Assembly (NCBI RefSeq): GCF_963422545.1
Contig: NZ_OY730230.1
Location: forward strand, 124,001-188,000
DNA length: 64,000 nt
Source: an uncultured Flavobacterium sp.
Lineage (GTDB): Bacteria > Bacteroidota > Bacteroidia > Flavobacteriales > Flavobacteriaceae
Reading direction: 5' to 3'
Below the pieces are notes generated by a model. That model saw only the letters and a list, made by a program, of their open reading frames with translations, did not search any database and had not been told where the DNA came from. Positions 27,909-36,115 of this stretch are shown here, one piece after another. Numbering within the stretch: position 1 is the stretch's first letter; each line of letters opens with the position of its first letter. Both the position numbers and the translations under genes were made by a program.

Positions 27909-30356
27909 TTAAACTTGAGATGCTGAAACTGTGTTGTTTTGAAAATCTTTGGCAGCAGGAAATTTTGCCAAATACCATTCTCTGTAACAGAAGTTTAGAT
28001 TGGCTTTTTTGTGTGGCATTTCGATCACTTTTTCGATTTTAAAACCTACGTGAGCTTTATTCATCATCGATGCGATCGAATCTACAGAGCCTTCACCAAC
28101 CATTTTACCAACCTTCGGTTCTCCAAAAACAAAATCCATCATCGATTGTGTTGCCGGCGATCCGTATTTTAGTTTAGGATCAGTTGGTGCAATAAATTGA
28201 TGTGTTCCATAATCAGATGGCAGAACATCATAATATTCTCCAACAATATCACGGCTTGCCCAATATACTTCGATGTTAAAAGTTGGAACTCCATTTGCTT
28301 CGCCAATAAAACTGTGCCCGTGATCTCCGGGAAGCAACATTCTGTAAAAGGCTTCGATTTCGCGAATTGGCCAGTTCATTTGCCAGATTTTCAAGGCGTG
28401 TTCACGGTGAAACCATTCATGAAGCATCTCAATATCTTTGTCAATATCTACGGGACGCAAGGTTATGGTCACATTTTCTTTCTCAAAAAAGCGATTGAAA
28501 ACAGTGGTATTTTCTTGTGGATTAATGAGCTTTTTAGAGAAAAAATGTTTGTTTAAAGGATTTGGATAAGTTCTGTAAACGGCCGGATTTGTTCTTGGCG
28601 CACTGGCTTCATCCATATTGTTTAAACTCGTTAACAGATTTCCTTTTACAACCAATGTCACACTATTTGTAAAATGCGAAACCAAACCTGTCGTATCTGA
28701 ATCTTCTTGTTTTTTTAAAGCATCATAAAGAAGGTTAAGTAATACAGTTTCATCTGCCAGTTTATTTTTTCCTAAAATATTGACAACTCCAAATAAGTGA
28801 TTTACTAAAAGGTAATAGCCCCAAAAGTCAATAATTCTTTTTTCGGCAATAAATGATCTGCTATCTTTTCCAAAATCAGGAATCAGTTGTTCTAATTCTT
28901 CAACTTTTCCCTGACGGAAAAAATAGCCCTGATTGTCTCTAAAATAGAGTTTTGAAGGAAAAAGATTTTCATCAAATTCTACAAGCATATTTTGTTGATG
29001 AAATTCAGATCCAAACCCATATTCATTAAAAATTCCAACCAAAGGAGTTATGGTAATATTCAGGTATTGTTTGAACCAGGAAAGCGCAGTTTCGGCTACA
29101 GCTGTATCTTGTCTTTTGGTGGCTTCATTGATAAGATTAACTATTCTTGGTGTTTCGCCCAGAATCCCGTCTTGACAAAGAGACGCAACCATTGTTACAT
29201 TTTTCCTGGCATTTGCTCCATGAAAAGGGTTTTGACGTACGCTTGTACTAAATCCATCAATAACTTTATCTTCATAAGTAACGGCGATAAAAGCAGGATC
29301 TGTAATAAGCTGAATTTGTGGAAAATCGTTTTGGATACCTTTTCCCCAATCAGTTTTCATAAGTTTTGCGGCATCATAACCACGGTTCAATTCATGCAGA
29401 TAATTGACACGGAACGAATTGGTGATTTTTACATGCAAAGAAAATTTGTACATCCATTCGCTTTCGGCATTATAAACTGTACGAACAGATGAGGTTGCGG
29501 TATAAGAAGGACCAAACTGACCTAAACTAAAGAGAAGCTGTTTGGACTGCATTTCTTGTACTTCCGGCAAATCCAATAAGTAATTAGCTTCCCAAGGATG
29601 TGTTGGAACTACTTTATATTTGGTATAAAAATCCAGTAATTCTTTGGCGTTTTCATTAGCATATTTTGAGATTTCTTTTCTTAGATAATCCGTCATTAAA
29701 TAATCTTCGGCGCTTTTTTCGATTACATTTTCCGGATGAATCAGGAAAAAGTGTAAAGGAAATTTACCCGAAGTTTCAGGAGAATATTTTAGCAGTTCGT
29801 CTTTAGTAAAACCTTCTCTGCTTTTTGGCAATGGATGAACACTATGCCCTAAAATCAAAGATTGTTCGGCTTCTATAAAAGTCTGCTCAGGATTATTGGC
29901 AGTTTGATCGCTATTTTTATAATGTTCCAGATAAAGTGCGAGATTTTCGATGCTGTTTTCCATACGTTTTTGTGTAGGAACGGCATCCATATCCGGATAT
30001 TCTTGTTGAGAATTAACAGCGACAAGTTCAGTAAACTCCATGGGATTTATTTCTCTGAATTCGTCTGTTGCAATATTGCGCGACACAACCGGAAAGCTGA
30101 ACGAGTGTATGCCACTTTCAGAAAAATAAGTCAACGGAGCAAAAACTTCCTGACCAATTGCTGTAAAATCAAATCTTAGAAATGAGCTGTGATTGATAGT
30201 CTGCATAAAATCAGCAAGCGTTTGATCGTATTTCGGAATGCCTTCGTAACGGCTCCAATTACTGAATTCCCGGCAATAACAATTGAGCAGGGATTTAAAA
30301 TTTACTTGTTCTGCAAGCTGATGAAAATTAGTTAAGTCTGTGGTATTCATTTCCAT
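27909..30356 (-). CDS. IucA/IucC synthetase fused to a GNAT acetyltransferase
   Basis: The protein has 815 residues. Residues 1 to about 600 form an IucA/IucC synthetase (VVPTHPWEANYLL near 245, a Ser/Thr-rich ATP region with TATSSVRTVYNAESEW, and FHQQNMLVEF near 455). Residues about 635-790 form an IucB/RhbD-type acetyltransferase (ITLRPVDIDKDIEMLHEWFH at its start). The two activities are usually separate proteins, so this enzyme may acetylate the hydroxylamine and ligate it to citrate. It overlaps the decarboxylase end by about 29 bases (or 23 if the second ATG is used) and precedes the monooxygenase by 17 bases. Confidence 0.9.
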   Translation of the reverse strand: MEMNTTDLTNFHQLAEQVNFKSLLNCYCREFSNWSRYEGIPKYDQTLADFMQTINHSSFLRFDFTAIGQEVFAPLTYFSESGIHSFSFPVVSRNIATDEFREINPMEFTELVAVNSQQEYPDMDAVPTQKRMENSIENLALYLEHYKNSDQTANNPEQTFIEAEQSLILGHSVHPLPKSREGFTKDELLKYSPETSGKFPLHFFLIHPENVIEKSAEDYLMTDYLRKEISKYANENAKELLDFYTKYKVVPTHPWEANYLLDLPEVQEMQSKQLLFSLGQFGPSYTATSSVRTVYNAESEWMYKFSLHVKITNSFRVNYLHELNRGYDAAKLMKTDWGKGIQNDFPQIQLITDPAFIAVTYEDKVIDGFSTSVRQNPFHGANARKNVTMVASLCQDGILGETPRIVNLINEATKRQDTAVAETALSWFKQYLNITITPLVGIFNEYGFGSEFHQQNMLVEFDENLFPSKLYFRDNQGYFFRQGKVEELEQLIPDFGKDSRSFIAEKRIIDFWGYYLLVNHLFGVVNILGKNKLADETVLLNLLYDALKKQEDSDTTGLVSHFTNSVTLVVKGNLLTSLNNMDEASAPRTNPAVYRTYPNPLNKHFFSKKLINPQENTTVFNRFFEKENVTITLRPVDIDKDIEMLHEWFHREHALKIWQMNWPIREIEAFYRMLLPGDHGHSFIGEANGVPTFNIEVYWASRDIVGEYYDVLPSDYGTHQFIAPTDPKLKYGSPATQSMMDFVFGEPKVGKMVGEGSVDSIASMMNKAHVGFKIEKVIEMPHKKANLNFCYREWYLAKFPAAKDFQNNTVSASQV

Positions 30357-31851
30357 TTTGTTTTATGAGGTTAAGTATGTTTTTGATGTCATTTAGGGTT
30401 GTAAGCGGATTGAAAATGGTGAATTTCAAGTAGAATTCTCCATTTACTTTTGTGCTGGCGACCAGAACTTCTCCGCTAAAAAAGAGTTTTTCCTTGATGT
30501 ATTGATTGACTTCGCACGAGTTAGATTCAGCTGGACCATCAAGATATCTGAATACTAGAACTCCTATATCTGAGTGGCATAACAGTTCAAAGTTTTTATC
30601 AGATTCTATATATGCGGCTGTTTTTTGAGTCGTTTCGATTATTGTATCCGTAAATTGTCCCAGTTTTTCTTTGCCCATATATCGAAGTGTGAACCAAAGT
30701 TTCAGCGCATCAAAACGACGTGTACTTTGTATAATTGATTTATTAATCTGTGCAGGAAGTGTGTCGTAGTTTTGCTCTTTTGGATTTAAATAATCAGCGT
30801 GATGCTTGATAATGTTGAGGTGAAGTTTATTCTTTACAATAAAAGCACTGCTGCTTATTGGCTGAAAAAACGATTTATGATAATCGATTGTTACAGAATC
30901 TGCCAGTTCAATTCCGTTTAAAAGATGTCTGTGTTTCTCTGTCAAAAGCAATCCGCAACCGTAGGCAGCATCAACATGAAGCCACAAATTATTGCGATTT
31001 GCAATTGCTGCAATTGCTTTTAGCGGGTCAACATTTCCAAAATCTGTAGTTCCGGCAGTTGCAGTAATCGCAATTGGAATATTTCCTTTTTCAATTTCCC
31101 TTGCAATTGCTTTTTCCAGTTTTTCAGGATCCATGCGGTACCTCTGATCGACGCCAACATGCACGATAGCTTGTTCTCCCAGACCCAAAATCCAGGCATT
31201 TTTATGATTGCTAAAATGCGCTTTATCCGAAACAAAAACTCTGAATTTTGAAGCATCAGGAGGAAGACCATCTAATTTGATATTCCATTTTTGAAATTCT
31301 AACGAATAGTAATCTCTTGCCAAAAGCAATCCCATAAGGTTACTTTGAGAACCTCCGGCAGTAAAAATTCCGTCACCGTTTTGGTATCCAATTTGTTCGC
31401 TTGTCCAATCAATTAATTTGCGTTCCATAAAAGTTCCGCCAGCACTTTGATCGTATGTGTCTTGCGATGAATTGATAGCGCTTATTAAAACTTCTGCTGC
31501 CAATGCCGGTATTACAACAGGGCAGTTTAAGTGGGCAATATATTCCGGAAGGTGGTAAGCTGTGGCGTGTTTTACATAAATTTCATCGACTTCGTTAAGC
31601 AGACTTTCATAATCGGGTAGAGGCGATTCAAAGTCTATTGCTTCAATTTTGGCTTTCATCTCGTTTGGTCTGATTCCGCTAAAAGGTTTACGATTGTTTT
31701 TTAGAAAATCAGAAACACGTTCTTGTGCCAATTTTACAGCCTGAGCATATTCGTTACCGGAATTCTGGTGAAAAATATCTTTGTAAAAATCTTGTTCTGA
31801 GAGAAGCGTTTTATCTTTTTGCGCTTCTTCAATGATTAGTGTGGTATTCAT
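30328..31851 (-). CDS. PLP-dependent group II amino-acid decarboxylase
   Basis: The 507-residue product has group II decarboxylase signatures: TAGGSQSNLMGLLLARD near 165, HVDAAYG near 295 and the PLP lysine in TIDYHKSFF near 325. In siderophore operons such enzymes decarboxylate 2,4-diaminobutyrate (RhbB type), lysine or ornithine to make the diamine backbone. With two IucA/IucC synthetases, 1,3-diaminopropane and a schizokinen-like product is a fair guess, but no diaminobutyrate aminotransferase is in the window, so lysine or ornithine remain possible. Confidence 0.88.
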   Translation of the reverse strand: MNTTLIIEEAQKDKTLLSEQDFYKDIFHQNSGNEYAQAVKLAQERVSDFLKNNRKPFSGIRPNEMKAKIEAIDFESPLPDYESLLNEVDEIYVKHATAYHLPEYIAHLNCPVVIPALAAEVLISAINSSQDTYDQSAGGTFMERKLIDWTSEQIGYQNGDGIFTAGGSQSNLMGLLLARDYYSLEFQKWNIKLDGLPPDASKFRVFVSDKAHFSNHKNAWILGLGEQAIVHVGVDQRYRMDPEKLEKAIAREIEKGNIPIAITATAGTTDFGNVDPLKAIAAIANRNNLWLHVDAAYGCGLLLTEKHRHLLNGIELADSVTIDYHKSFFQPISSSAFIVKNKLHLNIIKHHADYLNPKEQNYDTLPAQINKSIIQSTRRFDALKLWFTLRYMGKEKLGQFTDTIIETTQKTAAYIESDKNFELLCHSDIGVLVFRYLDGPAESNSCEVNQYIKEKLFFSGEVLVASTKVNGEFYLKFTIFNPLTTLNDIKNILNLIKQNGNEYHRLN

Positions 31852-31883
31852 AAAATAATTGATTTTAGGGGTTTTAGTTACTT

Positions 31884-32516
31884 TTATTCGAGAATAATGA
31901 CTTTTTTAGAGATGGGAGTTCTCTTTTTTGTGGATGATTTTAAATCTTTTGGATAATATCCGAGATAGAGAATGCCGAGTGATTTTTCATTTTCTGCAAG
32001 ATCAAATTGCGCAACATAATCTATCGCAACACTTTTGGTACTCCAATAACTGCCAAGTTTATGGGCGGTGCAGGTGAGTGCTATATTTTGTACAGCCGAA
32101 GAAACTGCGGCAATTTCTTCCCATTCCGGCAAGTTGATTTTGGTGTTTCGTACCATTATTACACCAATTAGACAAGCAGCATTTAGAGGATAATTAGCCA
32201 GATAACGAAGCTTTTCTTTTTGATCTTCAATTGATAATTCGCTGTAAAAATCCTTGTAGTAATGTGCCATGTATGCTCCATACTCTTTTAAGTATTTTCC
32301 TTTCAGAACAATAAATCTCCAAGGCTCGGTCATTTTATGATTTGGAGCCCAAGTCGCATTAATCAGAATTTCGTCGAGCAATTTATCAGGCAATTCTCCC
32401 TTGATAAATTCATTGGCATAGATGCTTCTTCTATTCCGAATATTCCGTGAAATTTTTTTCAGTTTATCAAAAGAATCTGATTCCTTGGTTTTACTGGGTT
32501 TGTTCTTGATTTTCAT
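31884..32516 (-). CDS. Nitroreductase-family flavoprotein
   Basis: This 210-residue single-domain protein has the family opening RNIRNRRSIYANEF, the FMN-site phrase ATWAPNHKMTEPWRF, and LGILYLGYYP near the end. It is the first gene of the siderophore operon, just behind a palindrome of Fur-box type. It could supply flavin-dependent reduction of ferric siderophore or a tailoring step. Such enzymes are broad, so the exact role is open. Confidence 0.8.
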   Translation of the reverse strand: MKIKNKPSKTKESDSFDKLKKISRNIRNRRSIYANEFIKGELPDKLLDEILINATWAPNHKMTEPWRFIVLKGKYLKEYGAYMAHYYKDFYSELSIEDQKEKLRYLANYPLNAACLIGVIMVRNTKINLPEWEEIAAVSSAVQNIALTCTAHKLGSYWSTKSVAIDYVAQFDLAENEKSLGILYLGYYPKDLKSSTKKRTPISKKVIILE

Positions 32517-32547
32517 ATTTTTTGGAATTTTTTTTAAGAAAAATCTT

Positions 32548-32576
32548 TTGATTTAAGTGAAATAAAAATATATTTG
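32548..32576 (+). promoter_or_regulatory. Plus-strand promoter before the TauD-like gene
   Basis: TTG (32548-32550), an 18-bp spacer and TATATTTG (32569-32576) match the Bacteroidota consensus. It is about 210 bp from the gene start, leaving a long leader, and lies just before the palindrome at 32587-32603. Confidence 0.45.
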
Positions 32577-32586
32577 TAAGTAAATC

Positions 32587-32603
32587 TTATTTAGAATAAA
32601 TAA
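32587..32603. promoter_or_regulatory. Palindrome of Fur-box type at the operon head
   Basis: TTATTTAGAATAAATAA has perfect arms TTATTTA and TAAATAA with a GAA centre. It closely resembles the site at 18362-18376. A minus-strand -7-like box (TACTTTTG, complement at 32617-32624) is on its other side, so one site could control both directions. Confidence 0.5.
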
Positions 32604-32784
32604 AAACAGTTCAAGACAAAAGTATAAATTAATCTGAATAAAAAAAATAAATATAAAAAGTTTTATACGAATGCCCGTACAGATTCAAAAAGGTATTCTT
32701 GAAATCAGTTTATAATTATCAGATTATTAAAATGTTAAGTTTTTATTATCCCTATCTATTATTAACTATAAATGAGTTGAAAAA

Positions 32785-33900
32785 ATGAAATCACAATCAA
32801 TTATTGCAGATGAAAGACCTGCGGAAACAAATTTTAATTTTGATATTCCTACAAGTCCATTAATTATAGAGGTTACGCCTCAGGAAAGGAATATTTTATC
32901 TAATGTTGGGAATCTTCTGGTAAAGGCATTTGACAATTATGAAAACCCCGATTATATAGGTGCTCTTCATCTTCACGCTTTTCAATTGCTTCCGGAACGC
33001 ATCAGCAGGATTTTAAGTCATTTTGGTACTGATTTTTCTGCAAATCAATATGGAGCAATTGTTTTTCAGGGGCTTTTAGAGGTTAATCAGGAAGATTTAG
33101 GACCAACACCTCCAAACTGGCAGGGCGCTGATTATGCCAAGTTGAATAAATACGGATTTATATGTTCGCTTTTGCATGGTGCGGTGCCTTCTAAACCGGT
33201 TCAATATTATGCTCAAAGAAAGGGTGGAGGGCTTTTGCATGCGGTAATTCCGGACGAGAAAATGGCTGCAACACAAACCGGATCAGGATCTAAAACAGAT
33301 TTATATGTACATACTGAGGATGCTTTTTTAAGCAATCAGGCTGATTTTTTGAGTTTTCTTTATTTACGAAATGAAGAAAGAGTTCCTTCAACTTTATATT
33401 CGATTCGTTCTCATGGTAAGATAAATTTGACTATGGAAAAATTATTTGATCCAATTTATCAGTGTCCTAAAGATGCAAATTATGATGAAGATCAAACAAT
33501 TCCGGGTCCAACGGCTTCTGTTCTGTATGGGAACAGACAACTTCCTTTTATCCGTTTTGATGCTGCCGAACAAATATTTAACGAAAATGCTGGACAAACT
33601 CCTGAAGCGCTTTATAATTTGACAGAATTTTGGAATGAAGCTAAGGAACTTATAAATAGTGAATATGTACCAAATTCAGGAGATGTGATCTTTGTCAATA
33701 ATCATTTATGTGCACACGGACGAAGTGCTTTTGTTGCTGGACAGCGTGAGGAAAATGGTGAAATTGTAAAATGCGAACGCCGACAAATGCTTAGAATGAT
33801 GAGTAAAACCAGTTTAATTCATATGCGATCTGTAACTCAAACTAACGATCCATATTTTATTATGGAGGAACATTTGGGAAAAATCTTTGATCTGGATTAA
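32785..33900 (+). CDS. TauD/clavaminate synthase-like Fe(II)/2-oxoglutarate oxygenase
   Basis: The 371-residue product carries the iron motif as HTEDAF near 178 (HxE form) and the distal His in NNHLCAHGR near 310, where the Arg should bind 2-oxoglutarate. This form occurs in amino-acid beta-hydroxylases of the AsnO/VioC type. It is divergent from the siderophore operon and behind its shared control region, so it may hydroxylate the siderophore or its precursor. A terminator follows. The substrate is unknown. Confidence 0.8.
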   Translation: MKSQSIIADERPAETNFNFDIPTSPLIIEVTPQERNILSNVGNLLVKAFDNYENPDYIGALHLHAFQLLPERISRILSHFGTDFSANQYGAIVFQGLLEVNQEDLGPTPPNWQGADYAKLNKYGFICSLLHGAVPSKPVQYYAQRKGGGLLHAVIPDEKMAATQTGSGSKTDLYVHTEDAFLSNQADFLSFLYLRNEERVPSTLYSIRSHGKINLTMEKLFDPIYQCPKDANYDEDQTIPGPTASVLYGNRQLPFIRFDAAEQIFNENAGQTPEALYNLTEFWNEAKELINSEYVPNSGDVIFVNNHLCAHGRSAFVAGQREENGEIVKCERRQMLRMMSKTSLIHMRSVTQTNDPYFIMEEHLGKIFDLD

Positions 33901-33986
33901 CTTATTTGGTAAGATGTTTTTTGTGAAATGTAAAACGTAAAAATGAAGTGTATTTCACATTTTACAGAAAATTTTTCTCAATATTG

Positions 33987-34019
33987 AAAACCTCTAAAGT
34001 ATTTAATTTTAGAGGTTTT
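33987..34019 (+). terminator. Terminator of the oxygenase gene
   Basis: AAAACCTCTAAA (33987-33998) pairs with TTTAGAGGTTTT (34008-34019) and continues into a T-run. It lies about 87 bp after the stop. Confidence 0.75.
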
Positions 34020-34056
34020 TTCTGTTGTTTAGAGGTTTTTCCTTTTTTTTTTGTCA

Positions 34057-34132
34057 TTGCGAGGAACGAAGCAACCACACTAGCGAGAGTCATTAATTGA
34101 TTCAGCAAATGAGATTGCTTCGTTCCTCGCAA
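34057..34132. repeat. Perfect 18-bp inverted repeat, dispersed type
   Basis: TTGCGAGGAACGAAGCAA (34057-34074) and TTGCTTCGTTCCTCGCAA (34115-34132) are exact reverse complements with 40 bp between. The following 34140-34210 is also GC-richer, with TCGCT/CTTCGGTCG words. The 557-bp gap before the MgtC gene (33901-34457) holds this, the oxygenase terminator and no gene. Confidence 0.65.
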
Positions 34133-34457
34133 AGACCAATCTTTGTCGAATTACGAGTGTGATTTACTTCGTCTGTTCGCTATCGCTCGGGTCTCTCTTC
34201 GGTCGAAATAACAAGATTGTAGTTATAATTGTGGCTTGATTGTGTCATTTCAGTTTTTTGGAGATAACTGATCTAAATAAGAAAATTAAACTGTCGAAGT
34301 TGAAAATTAAATTTCTATGTCAGAAGCTTTTTATTTTTGAATATTATTTAATTTAAGATTCTTATATTTAAGTCTTTAAATTTATTTATCTAATGTAATT
34401 GTAAGTTTGAAAAAAGAATCTAAACAGAAAAGTTTAATCCTATAAAATTATATAATT

Positions 34458-34880
34458 TTGAGTACTACAGAATTTTTAACTCGTCTTGTAATTGCTTTAT
34501 TTGCTGGATTATTAATAGGTTTTGAGCGACAATGGCATCATAAAGAAACTGGTCTGAAAACCAATATGCTGGTCTCGACAGGTGCAGCAGCTTTTGTTTT
34601 ATTGTCTATTAAAGTGGCGGGAACTTCACCAAATATTGATGTAACCCGTATTACGGCTCAGGTTGTTATGGGAGTTGGATTTTTGGGCGCGGGAGTTATT
34701 TTTAGAGAAGGTGGCAATGTACACGGATTAAATTCGGCGGCTACAATATGGTGCAGCGCGGCAATTGGTTGTATTGCAGCTTCGGGATATTTTGCCGAGG
34801 CTTTGATTTGCACTTTTTTAGTGGTTATTGTAAATACAGCTCTTGAACCTGTAGAAAATTGGTTAAGAAACAGGAAATAG
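34458..34880 (+). CDS. MgtC/SapB-family membrane protein
   Basis: The 140-residue product has four membrane helices and the family phrases ALFAGLLIGFERQWHHKETG, KTNMLVSTGAA and VGFLGAGVIFREG. The start is TTG at 34458; the next upstream in-frame codons reach a stop, and the first ATG would delete the first helix. MgtC proteins help cells survive low magnesium or acid and modulate the ATP synthase. It stands alone and is followed by a hairpin. Confidence 0.85.
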   Translation: MSTTEFLTRLVIALFAGLLIGFERQWHHKETGLKTNMLVSTGAAAFVLLSIKVAGTSPNIDVTRITAQVVMGVGFLGAGVIFREGGNVHGLNSAATIWCSAAIGCIAASGYFAEALICTFLVVIVNTALEPVENWLRNRK

Positions 34881-34943
34881 AGCTTGTTTTATCTGCAAAG
34901 GAAGCAAGGACTTTACGATTTGTTTTTTTCCACTTAGCATAGG

Positions 34944-34976
34944 AAACCCGACAGGTTTTTAAAATCTGTCGGGTTT
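34944..34976. terminator. Terminator-like hairpin after the MgtC gene
   Basis: AAACCCGACAGGTTTT (34944-34959) pairs with AAAATCTGTCGGGTTT (34961-34976) with one wobble pair. It is about 65 bp after the stop. Confidence 0.6.
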
Positions 34977-35020
34977 AAATTGCGCAGAAAACCTGAATTG
35001 AAATAAATTTAACGTACTAT

Positions 35021-35056
35021 TAGGTACGCAACTGTTATTATTTTGTTGCGTACCTA
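35021..35056. repeat. Perfect 12-bp inverted repeat
   Basis: TAGGTACGCAAC (35021-35032) and GTTGCGTACCTA (35045-35056) are exact reverse complements with a 12-nt T-rich loop. It lies between the convergent MgtC and outer-membrane genes (34881-35213), a stretch without other features except hairpins. Confidence 0.55.
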
Positions 35057-35160
35057 CGGCACGCCAACGAATTTTAAACCTATAATGACTACCAATATTT
35101 AGCGCCTAACAGCACAAATTGCAAACTTTCAACTCTTGATTGGTATTTATTAAATATAAA

Positions 35161-35190
35161 AAAGCCGATTTTCTTATGAAAATCGGCTTT
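35161..35190 (-). terminator. Terminator of the outer-membrane barrel gene
   Basis: AAAGCCGATTTTC (35161-35173) and GAAAATCGGCTTT (35178-35190) form a perfect hairpin with a TTAT loop and T-runs on both sides. It is 24 bp after the barrel gene stop on the minus strand. Confidence 0.75.
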
Positions 35191-35213
35191 TAATTTTTCC
35201 TTTTAGGAAATGT

Positions 35214-36065
35214 TTATCTCAAGGCATATCTTAATTTAAGCCCGTATGAAACTAATCTTACATCAGTTGCATAAGAAGAAGTCAATGCGCTGTTGTAGTG
35301 CAATTGTACTGGCAATTCCGGATTATACTGAACAAGATTTTTGTTGCTGTTTTTATCTATTATGCTATTTAATCCATAATCCAGATAAAGTCCAATATAT
35401 ACAGAACTTCTGTTTCCTACTTTTTGTTTTAAACCTGTTTCAAAAGTAGCAGAGTAAGAAGTTTTTGTATCAAGATTTTGTTTGCTTGCTCTGATATCAT
35501 CTGTGCTTGCAAATCCTGCAAATGCCGGACTAAATAATTCAACATTATATTGCGGATAATAACCACTTGTGGTAAGATTATCCATTTTTGTTTCATACTT
35601 TCCGCTTACTGCGAATCCTATTTTAACGCCGGCGGCAAGATATAATTTTGTTGGTCCCGGATTCTCGTATTGAATTGTGACAGGAACATTTACATATCCT
35701 AAATCTTGCTTCTCTCTTAATTGAGTGACTTTGTATCTGAATTGAAATGATTCATTTTCGGCGTCAATAGTTGTGTATTGACCTGCGAGATACGCGAATT
35801 TTGCATCAGAACGATATGTTTGATATTCTGCACCAATACCAATACTTATTCCTTCGTTTAAATAATACGAATAGCGAAGTCCGGCACTGATTCCGTTTCC
35901 AGGGACTACTTGTCCAGCGCTAGGATACTTCAGAAAAGAAAACGGACCTGCTACAGAAACAGATATTTCTTGTTTTTTATCCTGAGCGTAACTCTTTAGA
36001 CAAGTTCCTAAAAGTGCCGTAATCATTACCGTTGATGTTATATAGTTTATTATATATTTTTTCAT
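35214..36065 (-). CDS. Outer-membrane beta-barrel protein
   Basis: The 283-residue product has a signal peptide ending near SYAQ (residue 27) and repeated amphipathic strands of outer-membrane barrel type (GISAGLRYSYYLNEGISIGI, YLAAGVKIGFAVSG, VYIGLYLDYGLN), ending in LKLRYALR. It follows the giant adhesin gene by about 50 bp on the same strand and is likely co-transcribed, so it may anchor or assist that protein. I do not see the typical PorP/SprF sequence, though the genetic position is similar. Confidence 0.75.
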   Translation of the reverse strand: MKKYIINYITSTVMITALLGTCLKSYAQDKKQEISVSVAGPFSFLKYPSAGQVVPGNGISAGLRYSYYLNEGISIGIGAEYQTYRSDAKFAYLAGQYTTIDAENESFQFRYKVTQLREKQDLGYVNVPVTIQYENPGPTKLYLAAGVKIGFAVSGKYETKMDNLTTSGYYPQYNVELFSPAFAGFASTDDIRASKQNLDTKTSYSATFETGLKQKVGNRSSVYIGLYLDYGLNSIIDKNSNKNLVQYNPELPVQLHYNSALTSSYATDVRLVSYGLKLRYALR

Positions 36066-36115
36066 CTTTAATTGTTTTTATGCCAGTGCTATTGAAACAA
36101 CAGCACTGACAGTTT

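Noticed and set aside
27892..27978. N-terminal extension of the monooxygenase by 29 residues
   Set aside because: It would overlap the upstream gene by 70 bases and lies before the canonical FAD-binding start; the ATG at 27891 fits the operon spacing.
35214..36065. PorP/SprF family assignment for the barrel protein
   Set aside because: The position next to an SprB-type gene invites it, but I do not see the characteristic PorP/SprF sequence, so only a general outer-membrane barrel is claimed.
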